A DNA stretch of 64,000 nt from VSJD01 sp041653875. Lineage in GTDB: Bacteria; Verrucomicrobiota; Kiritimatiellia; JAAZAB01. Location: NCBI GenBank assembly GCA_041653875.1, contig JBAZEM010000013.1, positions 10,305-74,304 on the forward strand. The letters are read 5' to 3'. Positions 16,284 to 23,730 of this stretch are shown here, piece after piece (positions within the stretch are counted from its first letter, which is position 1; every line of letters starts with the position of its first letter). The notes beneath the pieces were generated by a model that saw nothing but the letters and a program-made list of their open reading frames with translations, did no database searches and was not told the origin of the DNA. A program made the position numbers and the translations under genes.

Positions 16284-17411
16284 ATGAAAAAAGATCCGAC
16301 CGGTTACAATAACGATGCCCAGGCGCAAATGAAGCGTCTGGGTGTGAACTTTTCGACCGCCCGCGAGTTGATCGAACTCGCCGACAGCCATAAACCCGCC
16401 CTGCAATTTTCCGCCCGGACCCCAGGCCAGTGGCGCGTTTGGCGCCGGAAATTTCTCGCGCAGGTCAACCGCGCCCTCGGCCCCGGTTTGCCCAGGGTTG
16501 CGCCCGCGCCGCGGGTCGTTGAGAAAGCCGATGGCGGCGATCATTGGCGCTACAAGCTGGTCTATCGCACCACGGCGCGGATGTGGGCGCCAGGTTATTT
16601 GCTGGTCCCGAAATCGGTTGCCCGTTCCGGCGCCAGGGCGCCGGCGGTGCTGACCATTCACGGCCACGGTTATGGCGGGGTCGATCTGGTTGGGCTTTCC
16701 CCCGAGGAGCGGACCGGCGGCAATCCCCACCACAATTACGCGCTCAGCGTGGCGCGCCGCGGCATGGTGGCGTTCGCGCCCGAACTGCGCGGGTTCGGCC
16801 AGCGGGCGGTCGACGAGGACCAGCTCGGCCGCATCATCCGCGAGCGGGGCGATCCCGAGGCGGCCTTTTTCAGGCGGGACCTCTGCAACGTGCAGAACCT
16901 GAAAGCCAACCTTCTCGGCTACACGTTCATGCGCCTGCAACTGCACGATCTTTCCGTCGCGCTCGACGTGTTGCAGGCCCGCCCGGAAGTCAACCCGGCC
17001 CGGATCGGCGCCTGCGGGTTATCGACCGGCGGCATGATGACGCTTTTCCTGACCGCCACCGACCGGCGGATTCGGACAGCGACGATCAGCGGCACGCTGA
17101 CTTCTTACCGGTCGTACGCATTTCGGATCGAAACGACCTGCGGCAGCCAGTTGCCGCACGGGATCCTGCATTGGGGCGACCTGGCCGATGTCGGGTGCCT
17201 GATTGCGCCGCGGCCGGTGTGTTTCGAGACCGGCGCGGCCGATTTCGGGTTCCTGCCGGACGTGGCCAAGCGGGAATTTCGGCGGATCAAACGCTGTTAT
17301 GAAGTGGCCGGCGCGCCCGAGCGCGCCGTGCTCGACGCGTTTTCCGGCGGCCACGAATGGCATGGCGCGGTTGGCCTGCCCATGATGGAAGCCTGGCTGA
17401 AACGCTCCTGA
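16284..17411 (+). CDS. Alpha/beta-hydrolase (acetyl xylan esterase-like), cytoplasmic
   Basis: A 375-residue esterase-like protein. TIHGHGYGG forms the oxyanion region (about 130), GLSTGG places the nucleophile Ser near residue 250, and SGGHEWH near residue 355 supplies the His. There is no signal peptide, in contrast with the hydrolase at 1.1 kb. It resembles acetyl xylan esterase / 4-O-methyl-glucuronoyl esterase-type proteins, which remove acyl groups from plant or algal glycans. AGGAAG stands before ATG 16284. It ends 35 bp before a large inverted repeat shared with the oppositely oriented PUR-like gene. Confidence 0.7.
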   Translation: MKKDPTGYNNDAQAQMKRLGVNFSTARELIELADSHKPALQFSARTPGQWRVWRRKFLAQVNRALGPGLPRVAPAPRVVEKADGGDHWRYKLVYRTTARMWAPGYLLVPKSVARSGARAPAVLTIHGHGYGGVDLVGLSPEERTGGNPHHNYALSVARRGMVAFAPELRGFGQRAVDEDQLGRIIRERGDPEAAFFRRDLCNVQNLKANLLGYTFMRLQLHDLSVALDVLQARPEVNPARIGACGLSTGGMMTLFLTATDRRIRTATISGTLTSYRSYAFRIETTCGSQLPHGILHWGDLADVGCLIAPRPVCFETGAADFGFLPDVAKREFRRIKRCYEVAGAPERAVLDAFSGGHEWHGAVGLPMMEAWLKRS

Positions 17412-17445
17412 TGTTCCGCCCCAATGCGGGCTATGCCCGCAACCA

Positions 17446-17523
17446 AGTATGGGAGTGTGGGAGTAGGGGTGTATGGGAGTAGGGAGAAGAATCTTTACGC
17501 CCATACTCCCACACTCCCATACT
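17446..17523. terminator. Inverted-repeat element between convergent genes ('agtatgggagt' family), copy 1
   Basis: A perfect 20-bp inverted repeat (17446-17465 and 17504-17523) encloses more copies of gtatgggagtagg. It lies between two genes ending toward each other, so it probably serves as a bidirectional terminator. A diverged relative lies at 61564-61643, also between convergent genes. Confidence 0.65.
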
Positions 17524-17533
17524 TGCCTCGCCT

Positions 17534-17731
17534 TCACGCATTGGCGGCCATGACGCGCTCGATCGTCTCCCGGAACAACGGCAGGCCCGAGGCGGGAATA
17601 ATGACGGCATCCCGGTGGCCGCCGACTTCTTCCGTAATCTTCAGAAAACGGCCGTTGGCGTTTTCCTTGAAATCGAAAAGGAATTGCTTGCGTTCGATCT
17701 GCACGCGTTCGCTGAATAGTTGCGTTTCCAC
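17534..17731 (-). CDS. PUR-family (DUF3276-like) small nucleic-acid-binding protein
   Basis: A 65-residue protein with GTG start at 17731, set by a strong AGGAGG (17740-17745) 8 nt upstream. It reads as one PUR repeat: VETQLFSERVQIERKQFLFD, then NGRFLKITEEVGGHRDAVII and a final helix FRETIERVM. PUR proteins bind single-stranded DNA or RNA through this beta-beta-beta-beta-alpha fold, usually as dimers. It lies 25 bp downstream of folE2 on the same strand and is probably co-transcribed. Longer frames upstream in this phase are shadows of folE2. Confidence 0.7.
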   Translation of the reverse strand: METQLFSERVQIERKQFLFDFKENANGRFLKITEEVGGHRDAVIIPASGLPLFRETIERVMAANA

Positions 17732-17756
17732 CCCTTGATCCTCCTGGTTTGGGCGA

Positions 17757-18566
17757 CTACGGCGCGCTGACGACCATGGCGTAGGCGTTATGGTTATGGA
17801 TGCTTTCCATGTTTTCGCTTTCCACCTGGAACCAGACGATGCGCTTATCCTGCCGGAGTTTGTGCGCGACCGCCCGGGCCATATCCTCGGCGAAGCGCGG
17901 CCGGGCATAGGCTTGTTCGGTGACATATTTTTCGTCCTCGCGCTTGAGCAGGGAATACAGTCCCGAGCTGGCTTCGGACTCGGCAATGGCGATCAGTTCC
18001 TCAATCCAGACCAGCTCCTGACTGCGCACGCGCAGGGTGACCCAGGAGCGCTGGTTGTGCGCGCCCTGGTCGCTGATTTCCTTGGAGCAGGGGCAGAGCG
18101 TGGACACGGGAACCACGACTTCCACGATCAAATCCTGGCCTGCCCCAAGCGCCGTCGAGGAAGCGCGCGATTCGTGCTTCCGGTCGAACGAGGCTATGAA
18201 AGCGCACTGGTAATCCATCAAGGAGCGGGTCTGCGAGACTGGCGCGGTTTTTTCCACGAAATAGGGGAAGCGGATTTCCAGGTGCGCCGTGGTGCAGTCG
18301 AACCGGTCGATCATTGTCTTGAGGATGGCGCCGATATTGCGCAGGGAAATTTTGCCGCGCTGTTCGTTGAGGATTTCCACGAAGCGCGACATGTGGGTGC
18401 CCTTGAAATGATGGGGCAAATCCACGAACAGGCTGACCTGTGCGACGGTATGCTGTACCTTGTTCTCGCGGTCCAGGACGTCCACAGGATAGCGCAGGTT
18501 CTTGATGCCGGCTTTCCAGATGGGAATCCGCCGGTCGTCAGACTGGTTTTGGGTGTCTTTCAACAT
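17757..18566 (-). CDS. folE2: GTP cyclohydrolase FolE2 (type IB)
   Basis: Converts GTP to 7,8-dihydroneopterin triphosphate, the first step of folate and queuosine synthesis. Family blocks seen are RIPIWKAGIKNLRYPV, HHFKGTHMSRFVE, VSTLCPCSKEISDQGAHNQRS (holding the metal-ligand Cys and the catalytic region) and VESENMESIHNHNAYA. About 270 residues is the usual FolE2 length. I chose ATG 18566; an upstream in-frame start at 18644 would add 26 residues not typical of the family. FolE2 can use metals other than zinc, and in many bacteria is the zinc-scarcity isoform. Confidence 0.95.
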   Translation of the reverse strand: MLKDTQNQSDDRRIPIWKAGIKNLRYPVDVLDRENKVQHTVAQVSLFVDLPHHFKGTHMSRFVEILNEQRGKISLRNIGAILKTMIDRFDCTTAHLEIRFPYFVEKTAPVSQTRSLMDYQCAFIASFDRKHESRASSTALGAGQDLIVEVVVPVSTLCPCSKEISDQGAHNQRSWVTLRVRSQELVWIEELIAIAESEASSGLYSLLKREDEKYVTEQAYARPRFAEDMARAVAHKLRQDKRIVWFQVESENMESIHNHNAYAMVVSAP

Positions 18567-18688
18567 GGAAATAATATTAGCACGCGCCTCGGCCGGGTGG
18601 CAAGTCTGGAGTCGCGGCTGGATTCGGGCGGCGACAAGAGCCACGCCGTCACCGGCGCGGCTACAGATCGTATTGGCGCTTTAAACCT

Positions 18689-20533
18689 TTACGGACGCAT
18701 CTGCCGGGCGGCGGCGGCGTGCGCCTCGTCGTAGTGCTGGATCAGTTTTTTCCAGTCGAACTGCTCGGCCAGTTCCTGGGCGCGGAACCGCAGTGTAATG
18801 CGGTCGCGCAGTTCCAGCCGCGCGAATTTGAACAAATAGTCGGCCAATTCGCCGGCGGCGTCGGTGTCGGCGGTGTTTTTGCGTTTGACGACGAACAATC
18901 CCTTTTTTTCACAATCCGGGGTATGCGCCAGGATGTAGTTGCCGAACCCGGACAAGTCCGAGGCCACCGCCGGAATGCCGCGCGCCAGGCATTCCACCGG
19001 CGTGTAGCCCCAGGGCTCGTAATAACTCGGGAACAGACCCAGGTGGCAACCGCGCACAAACTGATCGTAATCCAGGCTGAAGAGCGGATTCGTGGTGGTG
19101 ATGAAATCGGGATGATACACGACTTTGACGGGATCGTCGGGCTTGTTCACCAGGTTGGAACGGCGCAGTTGATTCAAGACCTCGTCGTGTTCCTGGTCCA
19201 GCAGGTCGTGGGTGACGATCATGGGCAGGCGCGCGGTGCGCAGGGATTGCATGGTGCGCCGCAGACGCAGGCGCCAGTAATCGTCCATCAGCGCGTTCAA
19301 ATCCGGCATTTGACCCCGGGCGGCGGCCTCGAACAGGCGCTCGCCCATCTGATTCTTGATGGCCATGCAGGTCTGGTGCAGTTCCTCGGTCATGGCCTTG
19401 TTGTTCAGCACATCCGCAAGCATGGATCGGAAGGGCTTGCGCGAAACGAGAAACATCACCACCGTGAGGTCCGTGCCCGCCTGCTTCAGCTTGTAGTTGA
19501 GGCGCGCCAGGGCTTCGAGCGTCAAATCGAAGCCTTTGTTGCGATATTCATAGCGGCCGGACGTGAAGAAATACAGGGTGCGATCCAGGTTGAAACTGTA
19601 GCTGGGGAAAAAGTGGCCGGTCACGAATTGGTGAATCTTTTCCTTGTACACCTTGTGCAGGTTTTCCGACTCATGGCGCGCGATAAACCGCTCGATATTG
19701 AGCCCGTTCGGCAGGACCGCATCCACCTCCCGGCTGAGCAGGTGTTTGCATTCCAGCGCCGTCACGTTGCTGACGGTCGTAAAAACATGGGCGCCGTGCG
19801 CGGCGGCGCGCTCGATTTGGACGCGCGTTTCGATGTTGAACCGCCGCGCATCGTTTTGCCAGTTGACGAACGGGAGGTGGTCGTAAAACCAGGGATCGCT
19901 CATGGCCAGATAGCGCCCCAGCAGTGTCGCGTGGGTCGTGAAGACAATTCCCACCGGCAGGTTGTCGCGCCGCATTTCCGGGATGGCGGCGCCGCCCATC
20001 CATTCGTGAAAATGGGCCGTCACAGGCGCGGGGCGCGGCGGCGGTTGGTTGGTCAGCGCCCGGAAAAATTCGCACACCATCAAGCCGAAGGCCAGGACTT
20101 CATTAATCTCGTGGTCATCCTTGGGCGTGCTGATCTTGTGATGCTCCCAGAAAAAATACTTGAATTCGATCAGCCGGGGCATGGCGCTGTGGAAATCCAG
20201 CAAAATCACCTGGGGCCGTCCCGTGACCAGCCAGTGTCCGAAATGCGCCTGGTAACCCATGGCGCGCAAGGCTTGGAGCGCCGGGCGCAAAAATTCCGGC
20301 GCTTCGGCCTCGTCGAATTCGATGGACGCCGTGGCCGGATTATAAGGCCCAATCAGACAATAGCGTTCGCCCCAACGTTCGATCATGCCGGGGATCTTGG
20401 ACCGGATTACCGTATAGATGCCGCCCAACTGCCGGCATACTTCCCAAGCCACTTCGAATAAATAACCCTCCGCATCGGTACGCGTCCCGGTTGGCGGGAG
20501 CGGGGATCGTTTTTCAGCGCCGATGTTCGACAT
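18689..20533 (-). CDS. Glycogen synthase, GT3 (eukaryote-like) family
   Basis: A 614-residue glycosyltransferase. EVAWEVCRQLGGIYTVIRSK at the N-terminus binds the nucleotide sugar, HFHEWMGGAAIP follows, and the C-terminal FPSYYEPWGYTPVECLARG contains the catalytic Glu pair. These are signatures of the GYS-type GT3 family, not the bacterial GlgA (GT5) family. The enzyme extends alpha-1,4-glucan, typically from UDP-glucose. GT3 enzymes occur in Bacteroidota and some PVC bacteria. GGAGGA lies just upstream of the ATG at 20533. It stands alone on this strand, divergent from the R-M locus. Confidence 0.9.
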   Translation of the reverse strand: MSNIGAEKRSPLPPTGTRTDAEGYLFEVAWEVCRQLGGIYTVIRSKIPGMIERWGERYCLIGPYNPATASIEFDEAEAPEFLRPALQALRAMGYQAHFGHWLVTGRPQVILLDFHSAMPRLIEFKYFFWEHHKISTPKDDHEINEVLAFGLMVCEFFRALTNQPPPRPAPVTAHFHEWMGGAAIPEMRRDNLPVGIVFTTHATLLGRYLAMSDPWFYDHLPFVNWQNDARRFNIETRVQIERAAAHGAHVFTTVSNVTALECKHLLSREVDAVLPNGLNIERFIARHESENLHKVYKEKIHQFVTGHFFPSYSFNLDRTLYFFTSGRYEYRNKGFDLTLEALARLNYKLKQAGTDLTVVMFLVSRKPFRSMLADVLNNKAMTEELHQTCMAIKNQMGERLFEAAARGQMPDLNALMDDYWRLRLRRTMQSLRTARLPMIVTHDLLDQEHDEVLNQLRRSNLVNKPDDPVKVVYHPDFITTTNPLFSLDYDQFVRGCHLGLFPSYYEPWGYTPVECLARGIPAVASDLSGFGNYILAHTPDCEKKGLFVVKRKNTADTDAAGELADYLFKFARLELRDRITLRFRAQELAEQFDWKKLIQHYDEAHAAAARQMRP

Positions 20534-20638
20534 GATGAGTATCCTCCGTATGCGGGTTCAGCGGTTCAACGGTTAGGAAAGTAGTTCATTCTTCCATGAC
20601 CAAACAAGCCTAAATATAATGCGCGCGATATTTATTGC

Positions 20639-20667
20639 TTGACTAATTTCAGTTAGCAAGGTAACTT
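20639..20667 (+). promoter_or_regulatory. Promoter predicting a leaderless mRNA for the RHH gene
   Basis: TTGACT 20639-20644, 17-nt spacer, TAACTT 20662-20667. The start codon at 20675 is 8 bp beyond the -10 box, where transcription itself should begin, and no ribosome-binding site is visible. Confidence 0.55.
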
Positions 20668-20674
20668 AACTTAC

Positions 20675-20866
20675 ATGAGTGCGAAAAAGGTGTTTCCTGT
20701 TGAACTTGATGAAACCCTGCATCGTCGGCTGAAACATGCCGCGATTGATGAGGGAATCACGCTTCATGATTTAATTTTACGGGTTTTGGATGAGCATGTC
20801 GGTCATAATGGATTAAAGCAAGATAAGGGGCGCGGAAATGATCAGTCAGCCATCCGTGGTTGTTAA
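20675..20866 (+). CDS. Ribbon-helix-helix protein, probable R-M regulator
   Basis: A 63-residue protein. KVFPVELDETLHRRLKHAAI-DEGITLHDLILRVLDEHV has the strand-helix-helix pattern of ribbon-helix-helix DNA-binding proteins, with an alternating polar strand KVFPVEL as the DNA-contacting part. It overlaps the start of the methyltransferase by 29 bp and is almost surely co-transcribed. The predicted promoter leaves no 5' leader. Many R-M loci use small controller proteins from leaderless mRNAs, though those are usually helix-turn-helix proteins. An antitoxin role is an alternative. Confidence 0.6.
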   Translation: MSAKKVFPVELDETLHRRLKHAAIDEGITLHDLILRVLDEHVGHNGLKQDKGRGNDQSAIRGC

Positions 20867-21695
20867 GGGAAAAAAGACGGAAAGAGTTGCGAACGGAATT
20901 GCAACAAATAAACTTGTCTTTTCCGCCAGTCAGGGGACCAACGACGAGATCTTTCCAAATGTATTGGCGTTACATGTGCCGAAGGGCAGTCTTGTTGCCG
21001 ACGTAACTTTTGGGAAGGGTGTCTTCTGGAAACGGATCCCGTCCGGCGATTACGACCTGCGAAAATCCGATTTAACAACGGGCGTGGATTGCAGAAAACT
21101 GCCGTATGGTGACGGCATGTTGGACTGCGTCGTTTTCGATCCGCCGTACATGCACACGCCGGGTGGAACAGCGCACCAGAATCATCAAAATTACGAACAA
21201 TACTATTACAATAACGGCACGAACCATTCGACGAAAAAATACCATGAAGCGGTTTTGGATTTGTATTTTGAGGGGGCAAGAGAGGCTGGTCGTGTCTTAA
21301 AACCGGACGGTGTGCTGATCGTGAAATGTCAAGACGAAGTCTGCGCCAACCGGCAGCGTCTGACTCATGTTGAAATCATCAATGAGTTGGCAGGCATGGG
21401 ATTTGTGATTGACGACTTATTCGTCGTTCTTCGTAATAACCATCCCGGCGTAAGCCGGATCATCAGGCAGGTTCATGCCCGTAAAAACCATTCCTATTTT
21501 TTGGTTTTCCACAAAATCAGGCCGTTAAACTATCGAGTTCAAAAAAGAACTGACCAAATGGTTTTACGTATAGCGGAGGAAAAACGGCGTTTAATTTATC
21601 GTAGCTCACGGGAACGTCGAGGTAGTAAATCCGCTTTAGTTGGGCGATGTGCATCTGATAAATCCGCCACTGGTCGGGCAGGCAAATCTCGATAA
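20838..21695 (+). CDS. DNA methyltransferase of a type II-like R-M system
   Basis: A 285-residue amino-methyltransferase. The catalytic motif is VVFDPPYMHTPGG (DPPY, N6-adenine or N4-cytosine class, near residue 98). LVADVTFGKGVFW (about 55) resembles the SAM-binding region, and GRVLKPDGVLIVKCQDE follows. The recognisable domain ends at about residue 225 (HSYFLVFHK). The last 60 residues, rich in Arg and Lys, are encoded on the strand opposite the end of the putative endonuclease gene, a 179-bp tail-to-tail overlap. That tail may be read-through after loss of an original stop. AAGGGG precedes ATG 20838. The target sequence cannot be read. Confidence 0.75.
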   Translation: MISQPSVVVKGKKTERVANGIATNKLVFSASQGTNDEIFPNVLALHVPKGSLVADVTFGKGVFWKRIPSGDYDLRKSDLTTGVDCRKLPYGDGMLDCVVFDPPYMHTPGGTAHQNHQNYEQYYYNNGTNHSTKKYHEAVLDLYFEGAREAGRVLKPDGVLIVKCQDEVCANRQRLTHVEIINELAGMGFVIDDLFVVLRNNHPGVSRIIRQVHARKNHSYFLVFHKIRPLNYRVQKRTDQMVLRIAEEKRRLIYRSSRERRGSKSALVGRCASDKSATGRAGKSR

Positions 21696-22377
21696 CCTCC
21701 TTCTTTCTCTGGTCGGTCTTTGTTTCGGCGAGTATCACCGGAGTGCCGAGAAACCTTCCTGTTCCGTAAACGCCATCAAGTACGCGCTGATGTGCCCAGA
21801 CTTGGATGACCCGTTCGCGGGTGGATGTTTTGATTGGCAGATGAAATTTTGGTTTGTCTTTGCCAAGGTTGAAAACAAAATCCGTTGGCAAGGTCGTATC
21901 CATGTCCAGATTCAACACCGGCAGTCTGTTTGTGGGGTTCACTCCAAGACGCCATGCGAAAAGATGGCCGATAATGTATTCGAAAAATGTGCCAGGAGTT
22001 TTCTGATCTCCATCCTTGATTAAATCGACAAAACAACAGAAACTTATTGTAGCAGAGTAGATCGTTTTTGTGATCGATTCCGGCGACAAGCCCTCCAATT
22101 TGTTATTTGCCAGCGCATTACAGAATTTATCCCATTCTTTTTGATCAGAGACAAAAAGCGCGGCGTTGACGGCGCGTGAAATTTTTTTCTCCCCGGCAAA
22201 GGCGAAGTAGGCCTTGTTTGGGACGTGGGATTTTAGTTCAATCCTCTTAAAATTACGCAGTTGCCTGAGCGAAGCGCGGACGCACTCCGTCAATAGTTCC
22301 CGGTTGTCATCGCCACGCACGTCGTGCGCAAAGATTTTTTGAAGGCGCATGTATGCTTGTATTGGATCGTTCGCCAT
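21517..22377 (-). CDS. Putative type II restriction endonuclease
   Basis: I recognise no specific family. The call rests on position, tail-to-tail with a solitary DNA methyltransferase, and on a possible PD-(D/E)xK core: DFVFNLG followed about 12 residues later by LPIKTSTRERVIQVW, where the IKTS step fits the E/KxK strand. The rest is mixed alpha/beta with an aromatic C-terminus. I chose ATG 22377 over an upstream TTG at 22413. Its last 179 bp overlap the methyltransferase gene on the opposite strand. Base composition is clearly more AT-rich than the flanking housekeeping genes, which suggests transfer of the whole 20.6-22.5 kb locus. Confidence 0.55.
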   Translation of the reverse strand: MANDPIQAYMRLQKIFAHDVRGDDNRELLTECVRASLRQLRNFKRIELKSHVPNKAYFAFAGEKKISRAVNAALFVSDQKEWDKFCNALANNKLEGLSPESITKTIYSATISFCCFVDLIKDGDQKTPGTFFEYIIGHLFAWRLGVNPTNRLPVLNLDMDTTLPTDFVFNLGKDKPKFHLPIKTSTRERVIQVWAHQRVLDGVYGTGRFLGTPVILAETKTDQRKKEVIEICLPDQWRIYQMHIAQLKRIYYLDVPVSYDKLNAVFPPLYVKPFGQFFFELDSLTA

Positions 22378-22439
22378 GCGGGGAATGATCGCAGATTTGG
22401 TGATTCCATTCAATGTTTCTTTTTCTGTCTGTTATTGTC

Positions 22440-22499
22440 TTGATTGTGGGTAATTTTGTCGCTATGCTCTGTGACAAAATATCACGCAATTGTGGTGAT
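22440..22499 (+). promoter_or_regulatory. Promoter with dyads for the histidine kinase operon
   Basis: TTGATT 22440-22445, 17-nt spacer, TATGCT 22463-22468. Two dyads are seen: TTTTGTC...GACAAAA across the -10 region (22453-22479), and ATCAC...GTGAT (22481-22499) just before the start codon. Either could be an operator. Confidence 0.45.
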
Positions 22500-22503
22500 T
22501 ACC

Positions 22504-23730
22504 ATGAAATCAGGATTTTTAGACAAGCTGATCGAGCGGTTGGCGAAACTGGACCCCGAGAGCCTGCAAACCCAGTTCTTGCGATTAACGCAGGAAAAAG
22601 GGTTGCTGGAGGCTGTTTTTAACGCCTTGCATGAAGGCGTGATCGTGCTGGACGGCCAGGGGTTCATCAATTACGCCAATAGCGCCGCTGCGAACCTGCT
22701 TGGGTTTTCCCTGCAATCCGCCGTCCGGCAACCCATCGCGCATATTCTCAAGGACATCGAATGGGATCGCATCCTGAGCCTGGATGAAAAAGCCTGGTCG
22801 GAATTGATCAGCCGTGAAATCGAAATCACGCATCCCGTCCACAAGATCCTGAATTTTTATGTCATGCCCATCGCCCTGGCGGCCGACCGGAGCCGCGGCG
22901 CCGTGGTGATCCTGCGCGACATCACGGGCGCGCGCGAAAAGGAAATGCGGGTGCTCAGCTCCGAGCGCATGCATGCGCTCACGGTGCTGGCCGCGGGGGT
23001 GGCCCATGAGATCGGCAATCCCCTCAATTCGCTCCACATCCATTTGCAGCTCCTGGAGCGTGAGCTTCAAACCCTGCCGAACGAAACCGGCGATGCCTGC
23101 CGGGATCTGGTCGGCGTGGCCCGCAAGGAAGTGGAGCGGCTCAACCTGATCGTCACCCAGTTTTTGCGCGCCATTCGGCCAAGCGCGCCCCACCGGGAGG
23201 TTTGCCGGATCGAAGATATCCTTCAGGAAACCTTGACTTTCATGCGCCCCGAAATCGAGAACCGCGACGTCCTGGTGGAGGTCAAGTGTCCGGATCCCGC
23301 GCCGAAAATTTCGGTGGACCGCAACCAGATCAAACAGGTGTTTTTCAACGTGATCAAAAACGCCTTGCAGGCCATGACTCAGGGCGGACTCCTGACCATT
23401 ACTTTGTTCGGCAACGACCGTTATCTTGGGCTTTCCTTCAAGGATACCGGCAAGGGGGTGTCGGCCGACGACCTCAGCCGCCTGTTCGAGCCGTTCCGGT
23501 CCGATAAACCGCGGGGCACCGGCCTGGGCCTGATCATCGTTCAGCGGATCATGCAGGAACATGGCGGCAAGATCGAGGTGCACAGCCAGCCGGGCAGCGG
23601 CATGACCTTCACTCTTTTTCTGCCGCTGGACGAGCGGCGCATTCGGTTGTTGAAGGCGCCGCGCAAGCCGCGCGCGTGCCGCTCGCATCGGAAAATCACT
23701 CAATCACTCAATCACTCAATCACTCAATGA
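22504..23730 (+). CDS. PAS-containing soluble histidine kinase (NtrB-like)
   Basis: A 408-residue sensor with no membrane segment. A PAS domain (about 32-140: VFNALHEGVIVLDGQGFINYANSAA) precedes the dimerisation H-box AAGVAHEIGNPLNSL, with phospho-accepting His168. The HATPase domain follows, with N-box FFNVIKNALQAM, DTGKG and GTGLGLIIVQ. It should phosphorylate the partner regulator, whose gene it overlaps by ATGA. The C-terminal tail KITQSLNHSITQ is translated from a four-copy octamer array that also supplies the next start codon. I chose ATG 22504; upstream codons lie in the promoter region. Confidence 0.9.
   Translation: MKSGFLDKLIERLAKLDPESLQTQFLRLTQEKGLLEAVFNALHEGVIVLDGQGFINYANSAAANLLGFSLQSAVRQPIAHILKDIEWDRILSLDEKAWSELISREIEITHPVHKILNFYVMPIALAADRSRGAVVILRDITGAREKEMRVLSSERMHALTVLAAGVAHEIGNPLNSLHIHLQLLERELQTLPNETGDACRDLVGVARKEVERLNLIVTQFLRAIRPSAPHREVCRIEDILQETLTFMRPEIENRDVLVEVKCPDPAPKISVDRNQIKQVFFNVIKNALQAMTQGGLLTITLFGNDRYLGLSFKDTGKGVSADDLSRLFEPFRSDKPRGTGLGLIIVQRIMQEHGGKIEVHSQPGSGMTFTLFLPLDERRIRLLKAPRKPRACRSHRKITQSLNHSITQ
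23694..23725. repeat. Octamer array (AATCACTC)x4 at the kinase/regulator junction
   Basis: Four perfect octamers. The sequence after the array (AATGA) provides the regulator ATG and the kinase TGA. A sister array (AATCGCTC)x4 is at 52591-52622. Confidence 0.9.

Noticed and set aside
18719..20461. 580-codon open frame antisense to glycogen synthase
   Set aside because: It mirrors a clear GT3 gene; long antisense frames are expected in GC-rich coding DNA and this one shows no domain.
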